Origin: Hyphomicrobiales bacterium
GTDB lineage: Bacteria; Pseudomonadota; Alphaproteobacteria; Rhizobiales; Rhizobiaceae
Length of the DNA stretch: 64,000 nucleotides
Assembly: GCA_900473805.1 (NCBI GenBank)
Contig: UCMS01000031.1
Coordinates: 49,717 to 113,716 of the forward strand
Direction: 5' to 3'
Position numbers and translations under genes: made by a program. The notes under the pieces were generated by a model, which was not told the origin of the DNA, made no database searches, and saw only the letters and a program-made list of their open reading frames with translations. Positions 8,436 through 19,174 of this stretch are shown here, piece after piece (the stretch's first letter is position 1; each line of letters opens with the position of its first letter).

Positions 8436-10256
8436 TCAGGTTCTTTCCTTCAGAGCCGCTTCATAGGCTGCGCGGGCTTGATTGACTTCGGCGCGGGCGG
8501 AGACTTCCGGCACCGCGACATCCCACCAGGAACCGCCGGCTCCGGTGGTCGGATAAGGATCGGTATCGATGACGATGACCGTCGTCTCGGTCGCCGCGCG
8601 GGCGGCATCGAGGGCTGTTTCCAGCTCTGCAATCGACGACACCTTGTACGACCGCGCCCCCATTGATGCCGCATGAGCGGCAAAATCGATGGCGATAGGG
8701 CTGACATTCGAATGGGCATAGAGATTGTTGAACTGCGCGCCGCCGGTGCCCATCTGCAGCCGGTTGATGCAGCCGTAACCGCGGTTGTCGGTGATCACCA
8801 GCGTGATCTTGACGCCCATGCCGACAGCGGTTGCCAGTTCCGAATTCATCATCATGTAGGAACCGTCGCCGACCATTACTATGACGTCGCGGTCCGGTTC
8901 CGCCATCTTGATGCCGAGACCACCGGCGATCTCGTAGCCCATGCAGGAGAAGCCGTATTCCATGTGATAGGAGAGCGGCAGCTTCGCCTTCCACAGCTGA
9001 TGCAGCTCGCCCGGCATAGTGCCGGCGGCGCACATGACGACGGTATTGTCACGCGAGGCACGCTGCACCGCGCCGATCACCTGCATATCCGTTGGCAGCG
9101 AATTGCTGTCCTTGGGCGCAGCCGTTACGGCATCCGCCTTGGCAAACCAGGAGGCCTTGAGACCGGCATCGGGTGCGGCAAACTTATGGTCGCCGAGCGC
9201 GGCCGAGAGCTTTTCGAGGCCGATCTTGGCGTCCGCCACCAGCGGGATCGCATCGTGCTTGGCGCTGTCGTATGGCTGGACGTTCAGCGCCAGGATCTTC
9301 CGGTTGGGGTTCTTGAACAGCGCCCAGGAGCCGGTGGTGAAATCCTGGAAGCGGGTGCCGACGCCGATGACGAGGTCGGCTTTTTCGGAGACGACATTGG
9401 CGCTTTCCGCACCGGTCACACCGACAGGGCCGAAATTCAGCCCATGATCCCAGGCCAGCGCCGACTTGCCAGCCTGCGTCTCGACAACCGGGATCTGGTA
9501 CTTCTCGACGAAGGCCTTCAGCGTGTCCGTGGCACCGGAGAAATGCACGCCGCCACCAGCAACGATCACAGGGTTCTTCGCCGCCTTCAGCGCCGCAACC
9601 GCGGCTTCGAACTCGACGACATCAGGCTCCGGACGGCGGAAGCGCCAGGTCTTTTTGGCAAAGAAGCTGTCGGGATAATCGTAGGCCTCGGCCTGGACGT
9701 CCTGGCAGAAGGCGAGCGTGACAGGGCCGCAATCGGCGGGATCGGTCAGCGTGCGCATGGCGCGCGGCAGAGCGGTCAGGAGTTGTTCCGGGCGCATGAT
9801 GCGGTCGAAATAGCGCGAGACAGGGCGGAAGCAGTCATTCGCCGACATCGTGCCGTCGCCGAAGTCCTCGATCTGTTGCAAAACCGGATCCGGGCCGCGA
9901 TTGGCAAAGACATCACCGGGGATGAAGAGCACCGGCAGGCGGTTGACATGCGCGAGTGCCGCCGCTGTCACCATGTTGAGCGCACCGGGGCCGATCGACG
10001 AGGTCACTGCCATGGCGCGGCGACGGCCGAGCTGCTTGGCATAGGCGATCGCCGCATGCGCCATCGACTGCTCATTCTGCCCGCGATAGGTCGGCAGTTC
10101 CTCGCGGATGCCGTAAAGCGCTTCGCCGATACCGGCGACATTGCCGTGACCGAAGATCGCCCAAACGCCTGCGATATAGGGAACGCCATCTTCGTTAAGC
10201 TGGTTGGCGAGGTAGCGCACCATCGCCTGGGCGGCGGTCAGCCGGATCGTCTTCAT
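8436..10256 (-). CDS. iolD: 3D-(3,5/4)-trihydroxycyclohexane-1,2-dione acylhydrolase (decyclizing)
   Basis: A 606-residue thiamine-diphosphate enzyme that opens the inositol-derived ring to 5-deoxy-D-glucuronate. The start at 10256 is set by an ATGA overlap with the iolC stop and by the family-typical [16 protein letters not shown]; a longer in-frame reading has no support. The catalytic Glu lies in [17 protein letters not shown]. The ThDP/Mg motif is [15 protein letters not shown], with a central Rossmann-like domain ([11 protein letters not shown]) between the Pyr and PP domains. It is the middle gene of iolC-iolD-iolE, expected under IolR control. Confidence 0.97.
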   Translation of the reverse strand: MKTIRLTAAQAMVRYLANQLNEDGVPYIAGVWAIFGHGNVAGIGEALYGIREELPTYRGQNEQSMAHAAIAYAKQLGRRRAMAVTSSIGPGALNMVTAAALAHVNRLPVLFIPGDVFANRGPDPVLQQIEDFGDGTMSANDCFRPVSRYFDRIMRPEQLLTALPRAMRTLTDPADCGPVTLAFCQDVQAEAYDYPDSFFAKKTWRFRRPEPDVVEFEAAVAALKAAKNPVIVAGGGVHFSGATDTLKAFVEKYQIPVVETQAGKSALAWDHGLNFGPVGVTGAESANVVSEKADLVIGVGTRFQDFTTGSWALFKNPNRKILALNVQPYDSAKHDAIPLVADAKIGLEKLSAALGDHKFAAPDAGLKASWFAKADAVTAAPKDSNSLPTDMQVIGAVQRASRDNTVVMCAAGTMPGELHQLWKAKLPLSYHMEYGFSCMGYEIAGGLGIKMAEPDRDVIVMVGDGSYMMMNSELATAVGMGVKITLVITDNRGYGCINRLQMGTGGAQFNNLYAHSNVSPIAIDFAAHAASMGARSYKVSSIAELETALDAARAATETTVIVIDTDPYPTTGAGGSWWDVAVPEVSARAEVNQARAAYEAALKERT

Positions 10257-12181
10257 GCTTTTCCTCCCTTGGCGGAAACCGCCTTTTGGCGCGCCGCATC
10301 CCAGATCGCGCAGAGGCTCTGGTAACGGGCCGCCATGTCCTCCACGGCAGCGGCATCGCTCAGCGTACCGGCAAGCCATTTGCGCGCAGCATCGCCGAAG
10401 ATCGTGCGGCCGACGGCGAAACCCTTGACCAGATCAAAGCCGGCGGCAAGCTGGAAACTTGCCTCAAGCTCCGCCTGCGGCGCATCGAGGCCGAGCACGA
10501 CGATGCCGCGCGTGTAACGGTCATTGCGCTCGATCGCGTTGCAGGCATTGGCCCAGGACGCGGTCGTCTTCATCGGCTCCAGCTTCCACCAGTCGGGATA
10601 GACGCCGATTTCGTAGAAACGCTCGATGATCTTGGAGGTCGTCTCGTCGTCGCAGGCTCCAACCTTGGAGGGGATAACCTCCAGCAGGAATTCCAGCCGA
10701 TTGCGGCGCGCCGCATGGAAAAGCCTGAGCACCGTCTGCTCCTGCTCGGCCTTCATCTCCACCGTATCGTCAGGATGATAGAAGGTGAGAACCTTCACCA
10801 CATGATCGACAGGCCACTCGACCAGACCGCCAAAATCGGGACCGATTTCCGGCTCCAGCGTCAGCGGGCGCGAACCCGGCCATTCCACAGGACGACCGAT
10901 CCACAACCCCGTGCCGGCGGCGCGGTACAGCGCATCGCGACCCAACCGGCTGTCGCAGAGCAGGCCGTAACCGGCTTTGCCATCGGACACCTTGAGGGCG
11001 GCATCCAGGCAGAGGTTCTTGAACGCGCCGATCCGATGCTCCGAAACGCCAGCCTCTTTGGCCATGGCTTCGAGCTGCATGCGGTGGTCGAAGGCAAAGA
11101 CCCGCATGGTCGACCAGTCACCCTTGCGGTTGGTTGACCAATGCACCTGCTCCAGGGCCGCATCCTTGCGCAGCGCCTTGTTCTGGATGCCAGTGCGGAA
11201 GAAGTACTGCAGCTCTTCCCAGCTCGGATAGGCGGGTGTGCAGCCGTGGCGGGAGACGGCGAAGGCGCCGCAGGCATTGGCAAACTTCAGCGAGGTCGGC
11301 CAGTCTTCGCCGGTCAGCCAGCCCTTGAGCAGGCCCGACATGAAGCCATCGCCAGCGCCGAGAACATTGAAGACCTCGATCGGGAACCCCTCACCGGTCT
11401 GCCCCTCGTCGAGACTGTCGGGAATGGCATCTTCGAACACGACAGCGCCCATCGGCCCGCGCTTGCAAACAAGCGTCGCCGGCGAGACCTGGCGCACGGC
11501 GCGCAGCGCCTCGATTGTATCGGTGGAGCCACCGGCAATATGGAATTCCTCTTCCGTGCCGACGATCAGGTTAAAAAGATGCAGCGTCGATTGCAGCTTG
11601 CGCGTCACCTTTTCGGATTCAACGAACCGGCTTTCGCCGTCGCCATGGCCGGCCAGGCCCCAGAGGTTCGGGCGATAGTCGATATCGAGCGCAGTGAGCC
11701 CACCATATTCGCGCGAAATCGCCAGCGCCTTCAGCACCGCCTGCTCCGTGCGCGGATTGGACAGATGCGTGCCGGTGACGCAGACGCAGCGCGCTTCGGC
11801 GACAAAATCCGGATCGATATCGTCTTCCGACAGCGCCATGTCGGCGCAGTTCTCGCGGTAGAAGATCAGCGGAAACTGGTGTTCGTCGCGGATACCGAGA
11901 AGCACGAGCGCCGTCAGCCGTTCCTTGTCCGTCTTCACGCCGCGCACATCGACACCCTCGCGCACCAGCTGTTCGCGGATGAAGCGCCCCATATGCTCAT
12001 CGCCGACGCGGGTGATCAGCGCAGACTTGAGACCAAGCCGCGCAGTGCCGGCTGCGATATTGGTCGGCGAGCCGCCGATATATTTGTTGAAGGAGGCCAT
12101 ATCCTCCAGCCGACCACCGACCTGGGCCCCGTAAAGGTCCACGGACGAGCGGCCGATCGTGATCAGATCGAGCGAAGCCAA
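10253..12181 (-). CDS. iolC: 5-dehydro-2-deoxygluconokinase fused to a DUF2090 domain
   Basis: A 642-residue two-domain protein. Residues 1 to about 320 are a PfkB kinase (LITIGRSSVDLYG, NKYIGGSPTNIAAGTARLG, and the catalytic NVLGAGDGFMSG) that phosphorylates 2-deoxy-5-keto-D-gluconate. From about 330 onward is a DUF2090 domain (MRVFAFDHRMQLE, then SKIIERFYEIGVYPDWWKLEP), an aldolase-like barrel often fused to IolC in proteobacteria; it may carry the following aldolase step, by inference. I chose the TTG at 12181 because GGGAGGACAA precedes it and the sequence then begins ASLDLITIGR. The alternative ATG at 12235 lies inside the operator palindrome. The stop overlaps the iolD start by 4 bp. 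Confidence 0.93.
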   Translation of the reverse strand: MASLDLITIGRSSVDLYGAQVGGRLEDMASFNKYIGGSPTNIAAGTARLGLKSALITRVGDEHMGRFIREQLVREGVDVRGVKTDKERLTALVLLGIRDEHQFPLIFYRENCADMALSEDDIDPDFVAEARCVCVTGTHLSNPRTEQAVLKALAISREYGGLTALDIDYRPNLWGLAGHGDGESRFVESEKVTRKLQSTLHLFNLIVGTEEEFHIAGGSTDTIEALRAVRQVSPATLVCKRGPMGAVVFEDAIPDSLDEGQTGEGFPIEVFNVLGAGDGFMSGLLKGWLTGEDWPTSLKFANACGAFAVSRHGCTPAYPSWEELQYFFRTGIQNKALRKDAALEQVHWSTNRKGDWSTMRVFAFDHRMQLEAMAKEAGVSEHRIGAFKNLCLDAALKVSDGKAGYGLLCDSRLGRDALYRAAGTGLWIGRPVEWPGSRPLTLEPEIGPDFGGLVEWPVDHVVKVLTFYHPDDTVEMKAEQEQTVLRLFHAARRNRLEFLLEVIPSKVGACDDETTSKIIERFYEIGVYPDWWKLEPMKTTASWANACNAIERNDRYTRGIVVLGLDAPQAELEASFQLAAGFDLVKGFAVGRTIFGDAARKWLAGTLSDAAAVEDMAARYQSLCAIWDAARQKAVSAKGGKA

Positions 12182-12226
12182 ATTGTCCTCCCTGCTGCGG
12201 GATCTATCTGCCCCGCTCTCCACCGG

Positions 12227-12254
12227 CCATTCCATGGAATGGAACGGCCATTCT
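12227..12254. promoter_or_regulatory. Candidate IolR operator upstream of iolC
   Basis: A perfect 16-bp palindrome CCATTCCATGGAATGG (12227-12242) runs directly into GGAA-N6-TTCT (12241-12254) and overlaps a GAATGG-N5-CCATTC dyad (12237-12253). As I recall, the Sinorhizobium IolR motif is GGAA-N6-TTCC; this site matches it with one change and lies about 45-75 bp before the iolC start. Confidence 0.6.
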
Positions 12255-12301
12255 TCAAAATGGACTATAAATTCTATTTTTCAGAATTTCAATACGGACG
12301 T

Positions 12302-13120
12302 TCAATCTTTCTGCCGCGCTGTTCCAACGGCAACAGACAGTGTAATGGCGAGACAAAGCGTCGCGGAGAGCGACCGGAAGGCACCGAAATCCACTTCCGA
12401 GACTGAGAGCAAAGTGGCGTTCATCCGCCTGAGTGGACTGACGACCGTATCGGTCACGGCAACCACCGGAATGCCCCTGCTCGCGACATCTTCAACCAGA
12501 TCCAGCGTCTCGGCGGAATAAGGCGAGAAGGTCACGGCGAGCAGCGCATCGCCCTCGCGGATCGCGTGGTGATTGTCGAGCCGCCCGACCACGCTGTGCA
12601 GCATCGCCGGCACACCCATCTTCTCGAAGGCATAGGCCATGTAGCTCGCAACCGGAAAGGAGCGGCGAAGGCCAATGATATGAATCATCCGGGCTTTAGA
12701 AAGCAACTCGACAGCCGTCTCAAGCGCCTGCGGATCAACGGTTTTGACGAGATTTTCGAGCGACATGCGGCCGGCCTCGACGAATTCCGCCAGAAGCGCC
12801 GAGGGCGTGCCTTCCTGCATCTCACGCAGGTGCTGCAGCCGCGTCGAATAATCCGGCCAGCCCCCGACAAAGCTCTCGCGAAACAGCTTCTGCATCTCGG
12901 AAAAGCCGGTAAAACCCATGATCTGACAGAAGCGCATGAAGGCCGAAGGCTGCACGCCCGCCCCTTCCGCCATTTCCGCCACGGTCGACACGGCGATGCG
13001 GTCCTTGTTGGCCGCCACATAGTCGGCGCACTGCTTCAGGCGCTTCGGCAGCGTGCTCGACACCTCCAGCAGCCGGTCCTCGAAGGCCTTGATCGTCTGT
13101 GGCCCGACACTCTCGTTCAT
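12302..13120 (-). CDS. iolR: RpiR-family transcriptional regulator of inositol catabolism
   Basis: A 272-residue MurR/RpiR regulator with an N-terminal helix-turn-helix (about 1-77; KRLKQCADYVAANKDRIAVSTVAEMAEGAGVQPSAFMRF) and a C-terminal SIS phosphosugar-binding domain (about 115-245; IHIIGLRRSFPVASYMAYAFEK, LLAVTFSPYSAETL). Rhizobial IolR belongs to this family and represses iol genes until an inositol intermediate binds. The start at 13120 is preferred over 13153 because a GGGGGCAGG sequence precedes it. It lies between the iolCDE operon and the divergent inositol dehydrogenase gene, and a matching half-conserved operator occurs on each side. Confidence 0.88.
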   Translation of the reverse strand: MNESVGPQTIKAFEDRLLEVSSTLPKRLKQCADYVAANKDRIAVSTVAEMAEGAGVQPSAFMRFCQIMGFTGFSEMQKLFRESFVGGWPDYSTRLQHLREMQEGTPSALLAEFVEAGRMSLENLVKTVDPQALETAVELLSKARMIHIIGLRRSFPVASYMAYAFEKMGVPAMLHSVVGRLDNHHAIREGDALLAVTFSPYSAETLDLVEDVASRGIPVVAVTDTVVSPLRRMNATLLSVSEVDFGAFRSLSATLCLAITLSVAVGTARQKD

Positions 13121-13178
13121 CCTGCCCCCGTTTGCCTGAACTTCGCTTGACATGAACAGTGTCACGATCTAGCAAAAT

Positions 13179-13192
13179 AGAACATATATTCC
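13179..13192. promoter_or_regulatory. Candidate IolR operator between iolR and the inositol dehydrogenase gene
   Basis: AGAACATATATTCC, which on the other strand reads GGAA-N6-TTCT, the same half-site pair and spacing as the site upstream of iolC. It lies in the 188-bp divergent gap, about 60 bp before the iolR start and 117 bp before the dehydrogenase start. Confidence 0.55.
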
Positions 13193-13308
13193 AAATCGTC
13201 ACATTTGCCAGCGCGAAATGGAACAGGGACAGGGCGCTCGCCGCGAGCGCCTGACAACACAACAATCGCCTCGTCTGTGAAAGAGACCGGGCACAGGGAG
13301 GAATGATC

Positions 13309-14304
13309 ATGGTCACGAGACTGGCCCTTCTGGGCGCCGGCCGTATCGGCAAGGTGCATGCCAAGGCAATCGCCGAAGACAAGCGCGCCAAGCTGGTCGC
13401 CGTTGCCGACGCCTTTGACGAAGCGGCGAACGCAATCGCGGCCCAGACCGGCTGCGCGGTGAAGACGATCGAGGAGATCGAAGCCGACAAGGACATCGAC
13501 GCTGTCATCATCTGCACCCCGACCAACACCCATGCAGACCTGATCGAGCGTTTCGCCAAGGCCGGCAAGGCAATCTTCTGCGAAAAGCCGATCGATCTGG
13601 ATGTTGCGAGGGCCAAGGCCTGCCTTGAAACCGTGCGCGCCGTCGGCGGCAAGGTCATGCTCGGCTTCAACCGCCGCTTTGACCCGCATTTTCAGGCTGT
13701 CCGCAAGGAAATCGACAAGGGCACGATCGGCAAGGTCGAGATGGTGACGATCACCAGCCGCGACCCGGGAGCGCCGCCGGCCGAATACATCAAGGTCTCC
13801 GGCGGCATCTTCCGCGACATGACCATCCATGACTTCGACATGGCCCGCTTCCTGCTCGGCGAAGAGATCGAAACGGTCCAGGCCTCGGCCTCCGTTCTCG
13901 TCGATCCCAAGATCGGCGAACTCGGCGACTATGACAGCGCCTCGCTGATCCTGACGACGAAGAGCGGCCGCCAGGCGATCATCTCCAACTCCCGCCGCGC
14001 ATCTTACGGCTACGACCAGCGCATCGAAGTGCATGGTTCGCTGGGTTCGGTCTCGGCTGAAAACCAGCGCCCGGTCTCGATCGAAGTCGCCAACAAGGAC
14101 GGCTATACCCGCCCGCCGTTGCACGACTTCTTCATGACCCGCTACACGGCAGCTTACGCCGCTGAAATCTCCGCCTTTGTCGACGCGCTCGACAATGGCA
14201 CGCCGATGGCACCTTCTGCCGAAGATGGCCTGATCGCGCTGGCACTCGCCGATGCGGCCGTGAAGTCGGCCAAGGACAAATCTGCCGTCACGGTCGCTTA
14301 CTGA
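13309..14304 (+). CDS. idhA: Inositol 2-dehydrogenase
   Basis: A 331-residue Gfo/Idh/MocA oxidoreductase predicted to oxidise myo-inositol to 2-keto-myo-inositol with NAD+. The Rossmann motif LGAGRIGKVHAKAI is at the N-terminus and the catalytic FCEKPIDLD motif lies at about 93-101; the C-terminal domain has MTIHDFDMARFLLGEE. The second of two in-frame ATGs (13309) is chosen because GGGAGGA sits 6 nt upstream, too close to the first at 13303. It is divergent from iolR and supplies the first step for IolE/D/B/C. The same family includes scyllo-inositol dehydrogenases, so the isomer used is not certain. Confidence 0.92.
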   Translation: MVTRLALLGAGRIGKVHAKAIAEDKRAKLVAVADAFDEAANAIAAQTGCAVKTIEEIEADKDIDAVIICTPTNTHADLIERFAKAGKAIFCEKPIDLDVARAKACLETVRAVGGKVMLGFNRRFDPHFQAVRKEIDKGTIGKVEMVTITSRDPGAPPAEYIKVSGGIFRDMTIHDFDMARFLLGEEIETVQASASVLVDPKIGELGDYDSASLILTTKSGRQAIISNSRRASYGYDQRIEVHGSLGSVSAENQRPVSIEVANKDGYTRPPLHDFFMTRYTAAYAAEISAFVDALDNGTPMAPSAEDGLIALALADAAVKSAKDKSAVTVAY

Positions 14305-14345
14305 GACCAAGAGCTCCCGCGGGGCCGAAAGGTCACGCAGAATGG

Positions 14346-14380
14346 AAACGCCGCCCGAACCTCCTCGGGCGGCGTTTTCG
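14346..14380. terminator. Bidirectional Rho-independent terminator, idhA / thuB
   Basis: Perfect 13-bp stem AAACGCCGCCCGA / TCGGGCGGCGTTT with a 6-nt loop, with T on the plus side and A-rich sequence at the foot of the other arm. It lies between convergent idhA and thuB and probably serves both. Confidence 0.9.
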
Positions 14381-14403
14381 TTTGTTCGGCACTTGAGAAG
14401 AAC

Positions 14404-15459
14404 TTAGACCACCAGTTCGCGCCGCTCGACTTCCGTCAGCATGGCCAGATCGAGGATCTTCTGCAGGTTCGCCGCATGCCGGAAGCTCGGCTCCTGGGTA
14501 TAGCCGGACTGGATGGCGGCGATGAACTTCTGATAGTTCGTCTGCACCGGATCGACCTCGATATCGCGCCAGACTGCCTTCTCGACATCCTCCTGCAGGC
14601 AGGCCCGCAGTCGCGAGCCGTCGAGTCGGTGGATGACCTCAAGCGCGCCCTTGTCGCCGTGGACCCGGAGCCTCAATTCATTGAGGTGCCCCGTCGCCCA
14701 GCGGCTGGCATGGATGACCCCCATGGCCCCGTTGGTGAACTCGGCCGTCATGGTGAAGCTGTCGTTCGCATCGAGATCGTATTCGCCGATCTTGTTGCCC
14801 GGCGCCTTTTCGAAAGCCTTCATCCGGGCAAAGACATGATCGATCTCGGTGACCGCTCCATAACCGACGAAGTCGAGAATATGGATGCCGACATCGCCGA
14901 GCACGCCGTTCGAACCGTGTTTGGTCGACAGCCGCCAGAGCCACTGGCTCTCGGTCGACCAGTCGCCCCAGGCTTTCGAAACGAGCCAGCTCTGGAGATA
15001 GGAGGCTTCGATGTGGCGGACCTTTCCGATCTCTCCGGCCAGCACCATCTGCCGCGCCTTCTGCACCTGCGCCACGTTGCGATAGGTGAGGTTGACCATG
15101 TTGACGAGGCCGGAGGCTTCCGCAGCCGTCGCCATCTCGTCAGCCTTGGCATAGCTTTCGGCCAGCGGCTTTTCGCACATCACATGTTTGCCGGCGGCGA
15201 GCAATTGCAGCGTCGTGGCATAGTGAATACGATCGGGCGTCACATTGGTGACCGCATCGAACTCGCCCCAGGCGATTGCCTCCTCCAGACTGGTGAAGGT
15301 GTTGGGAATGTCGTGCCGGGCGGCGAAGGCGCGAACCTTCGCCAGATCGACATCGACGGCGGCCACGAGTTGGACGTCGGTGATGGTGGAAAAATTCATG
15401 GCATGGGTATTCGCCATGCCGCCGGTGCCGAGCACCAGAAGCCGGATAGGACTGCTCAT
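14404..15459 (-). CDS. thuB: Gfo/Idh/MocA oxidoreductase of the trehalose utilisation operon
   Basis: A 351-residue NAD(P)-dependent oxidoreductase: Rossmann motif [16 protein letters not shown] near residues 7-22, catalytic MCEKPLAES at about 97-105, and a C-terminal beta-sheet domain with [14 protein letters not shown]. In Sinorhizobium and Agrobacterium, ThuA and ThuB act together on trehalose, maltitol and sucrose isomers through 3-keto derivatives; the gene order here (thuEFGKAB) is identical. The start overlaps the thuA stop by 4 bp (ATGA). It is the last gene of the operon, followed by a bidirectional terminator. Confidence 0.9.
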   Translation of the reverse strand: MSSPIRLLVLGTGGMANTHAMNFSTITDVQLVAAVDVDLAKVRAFAARHDIPNTFTSLEEAIAWGEFDAVTNVTPDRIHYATTLQLLAAGKHVMCEKPLAESYAKADEMATAAEASGLVNMVNLTYRNVAQVQKARQMVLAGEIGKVRHIEASYLQSWLVSKAWGDWSTESQWLWRLSTKHGSNGVLGDVGIHILDFVGYGAVTEIDHVFARMKAFEKAPGNKIGEYDLDANDSFTMTAEFTNGAMGVIHASRWATGHLNELRLRVHGDKGALEVIHRLDGSRLRACLQEDVEKAVWRDIEVDPVQTNYQKFIAAIQSGYTQEPSFRHAANLQKILDLAMLTEVERRELVV

Positions 15460-16241
15460 TTGTAGCCTTCCTCGCCGGCCTGGTGGAGACGCGGACCGCG
15501 CTCGGTGATCGGCTCAAGCGCGTGCTCGACCGGCACATTCGGGGCATCATGGACTGCGCCGTAACGCGGCATCGGGTTATAGGCCCACTTCACCCCGTTC
15601 CGGATAACCTGCTGCACGGTCGCGTCGTGATAGGTCGGATAAGTCTCGTGACCGGGGCGGAAGTAGAAGATATTGCCCGCACCACGCTTCCAGGTGAGCC
15701 CCGAGCGGAAGATTTCGCCACCGGCAAACCACGAGATGAACACGGTTTCGAGTGGCTCCGGCACCGAGAAGAACTCGCCGTACATTTCCTCGTTTTCCAG
15801 CACGAAATTTTCAGGAATGCCGGCCGCAATCGGATGCCCCGGATTGACCGTCCAGATCCGCTCGCGCTCACCCGCCTCGCGCCATTTCAAGGCGCAGGGC
15901 GTGCCCATCAACCGCTTGAACGGCTTGGAAAAATGGCCGGAATGCAGAACCAGCAGGCCCATGCCTTCCCAAACCCGCTTGGCAACTCGTTCGACGATCT
16001 CGTCGGACACCTCGCCATGCGCCTTGTGGCCCCACCAGACCAGCACATCCGTCTCCGCCAGTCTCTCGACCGAAAGCCCGTGCTCGGGCTCCTGCAGGGT
16101 CGCGGTGGTCGCCTCGATCTCGCTGTCTGTGTTGAGAGCTGCTGCAATGGTCGAATGCATGCCGTCGGGATAGATCCCGCGAACGATGGCATTCTCTCGT
16201 TCATGTACGTTTTCACCCCAGACAACTGTTCTGATCGTCAT
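15456..16241 (-). CDS. thuA: ThuA-like trehalose utilisation protein
   Basis: A 261-residue ThuA-domain protein, a class I glutamine-amidotransferase-like fold. Signature segments are VWGENVHE at the start, [33 protein letters not shown] (about 97-115) and [17 protein letters not shown] near 205-221. It works with ThuB in the 3-keto disaccharide route of rhizobia; the exact chemical step is not settled by sequence. It lies 57 bp downstream of thuK and overlaps thuB by 4 bp, so it is in one transcript with the transporter. Confidence 0.93.
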   Translation of the reverse strand: MTIRTVVWGENVHERENAIVRGIYPDGMHSTIAAALNTDSEIEATTATLQEPEHGLSVERLAETDVLVWWGHKAHGEVSDEIVERVAKRVWEGMGLLVLHSGHFSKPFKRLMGTPCALKWREAGERERIWTVNPGHPIAAGIPENFVLENEEMYGEFFSVPEPLETVFISWFAGGEIFRSGLTWKRGAGNIFYFRPGHETYPTYHDATVQQVIRNGVKWAYNPMPRYGAVHDAPNVPVEHALEPITERGPRLHQAGEEGYK

Positions 16242-16298
16242 CTGAATTCTCCTTCAGTATCGATCCTCCGCCATGGAGGACCGTATTTCATCATGCGC

Positions 16299-17324
16299 TC
16301 AGGCGGCGCCTTTCATCAGGCCGCGGCCGATGGCGCGGCCATCGCGGTCGAAACGGTGCAGTTCATGCTCAACAGGCAAAAGCGCGACGGTCTCGCCGGG
16401 CTTCAATGTCGCGGTGCCTTCCTGCCGAACGACGATCGGCTCGGACGTGCCGATATCGACATAGACATAGCTGTCCGACCCGAGCATTTCGGAATGCACG
16501 ACAGAACCCCGCCAGCGGCCTTCTTGTTCAATCGAAAGATGCTCGGCACGGATGCCGATGGTATGAGCGCCCATTTCGTCCGAAAAGCGCCCATCGAGGA
16601 AATTCATCTTCGGCGAGCCGATGAAACCGGCAACGAAGAGCGAATTCGGGCTCTCATAGAGTTCGAGCGGCGTACCCACCTGCTCGACCACGCCATCCCG
16701 CAGCACGCAGATCCGGTCAGCAAGCGTCATGGCCTCCACTTGGTCATGGGTCACGTAGATCATCGTCGTATTGTGCATGCTGCGATGAAGCTTGGCGATT
16801 TCGAGGCGGGTGGCGACCCGAAGGGCCGCATCGAGGTTGGAGAGCGGTTCATCGAACAGAAACACGCGAGGATCGCGAACGATGGCGCGACCGATCGCCA
16901 CACGCTGGCGCTGGCCACCCGAAAGCTGCCGAGGAAGACGCTCCAGATACGGGGTAAGCTGCAGCATGTCGGCTGCCTCGCGCACCCGCCGGTCGCGCTC
17001 CGCCTTGTCCTGACCGGCGAGCTTCATGCCGAAGGCCATGTTGTCGAACACGGTCATATGCGGATAGAGCGCATAGGACTGAAAAACCATCGCAATGCCG
17101 CGCTTGGCCGGCGCCAGTTGGTTCATTACCTCGCCATCGAAGGCAAGCGTGCCCGCCGAGATGTCCTCAAGACCGGCGATGAGCCGGAGCAGCGTGGACT
17201 TGCCGCATCCGGACGGACCGACAAAGACCATGAACTCGCCCGAGCGGATCTCCATGTCGACGCCCTTGATGACCTCAAGCGCCCCGAAGGATTTGCGGAT
17301 ATTGCTAAGCTGGATATGGGCCAT
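16299..17324 (-). CDS. thuK: Disaccharide ABC transporter ATP-binding protein
   Basis: A 341-residue MalK/UgpC-type ATPase. Walker A GPSGCGKS is at 36-43, the Q-loop lies in VFQSYALYPHMTV, the signature LSGGQRQRVAIGRA and Walker B VFLFDEPLSNLD are in the middle, and the switch His is in YVTHDQVEA. The C-terminal TOBE/MalK regulatory domain (about 235-341) is present. It powers the ThuFG permease. The start is 12 bp after the thuG stop. Confidence 0.94.
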   Translation of the reverse strand: MAHIQLSNIRKSFGALEVIKGVDMEIRSGEFMVFVGPSGCGKSTLLRLIAGLEDISAGTLAFDGEVMNQLAPAKRGIAMVFQSYALYPHMTVFDNMAFGMKLAGQDKAERDRRVREAADMLQLTPYLERLPRQLSGGQRQRVAIGRAIVRDPRVFLFDEPLSNLDAALRVATRLEIAKLHRSMHNTTMIYVTHDQVEAMTLADRICVLRDGVVEQVGTPLELYESPNSLFVAGFIGSPKMNFLDGRFSDEMGAHTIGIRAEHLSIEQEGRWRGSVVHSEMLGSDSYVYVDIGTSEPIVVRQEGTATLKPGETVALLPVEHELHRFDRDGRAIGRGLMKGAA

Positions 17325-17336
17325 GGGGTGATCCTC

Positions 17337-18163
<827 letters not shown>

Positions 18164-18164
<1 letters not shown>

Positions 18165-19147
18165 CAGCGATCCCCCGAAAGATTGACGCGGCCGAAGACG
18201 ATGTAAAGGATCGTAATGGAAGCGATGATCAGGAAGAGCATGGTGGAAGCGGCGGCCCCATAGGCGAACTTGTCGAACTCAAACAGGTTCTCACGCGCCA
18301 TGACAGACATGGTCTTGGTCTGCGAATTGTTCGGCGTCAGCACATAGATGAGGTCGAAGATCCTGAGCGCATCCAGCATACGAAAGATGATGGCCACCAT
18401 CAGCGCCGGACGAATGAGGGGTAGCGTGATCCGGAGGAACACCTTGACCGGATGCACCCCATCGATCTTCGCCGCCTCGTAGATATCTTGCGGCACCATC
18501 TGCAGGCCCGCGAGAATGAGCAGAGCCATAAACGGCGTCGTCTTCCAGACGTCGACGATCAGAACCGCGACCATCGCCGTCTCCGGATTGGCCGTCCAGG
18601 CGATCTTCTGGCTGATCAGGCCGAGATTGAGGAAGATATCGTTCAAGATGCCGAACTGGTCGTTGAGCATCCACGCCCACATCTTGGCAGACACGATCGT
18701 CGGAATGGCCCAGGGGATCAGGATGGCGGCACGCACGAGGCCGCGACCGGGGAAACTTGCGTTCAGCACGAGCGCCACCACAAGGCCCAGCACCGTCTCG
18801 ATCGAGACCGACAGAAGGGTGAAGCGCAGCGTATTCCATACCGCACCCCACCACGCCGGATCCACCAGCAGCCCGCGCCAGACGGTGCGTCCGCTCTGCA
18901 GCGTGATCCAGGTGAGATAGTTGTTGAAGCCGATGAACTCGGCACCGGCGAGGTTGTTGAGCGTAGCGTTGGTGAAGCTGAAATAGATCGTACGCACGAG
19001 CGGCCAGCCGGCCACCATGGCGAGAACGAGAAGTGTCGGTGCCAGAAAGATCCAGGCGGAGCGTGTACGCTGGGCGCTGAGATCGGAGCCCGCTGTCGCT
19101 CTGGCCGCAACCGGCCGGACGCCTCTCTGGATGGGGATGTCGGTCAT
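18164..19147 (-). CDS. thuF: Disaccharide ABC transporter permease, MalF type
   Basis: A 327-residue CUT1 permease with a cytoplasmic N-terminal stretch, then a first helix (WIFLAPTLLVLAMVAGWPLV) and five more segments. The EAA loop reads YEAAKIDGVHPVKVFLRITLPLIRP (about 231-255). The ATG follows GGAGGACTGCCC. The 61-bp gap from thuE contains a stem-loop that may lower downstream expression relative to the binding protein. Confidence 0.94.
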
Positions 19148-19174
19148 GGGCAGTCCTCCCGAAAAGCGGTGAGA

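Noticed and set aside
6250..8466. Long plus-strand open frame antisense to iolB-iolE
   Set aside because: It runs exactly opposite well-conserved inositol genes, crosses their boundaries and has His/Arg/Asp-rich low-sense composition typical of GC-rich antisense frames.
8673..10325. Long plus-strand open frame antisense to iolD
   Set aside because: Antisense to a complete IolD; no family resemblance.
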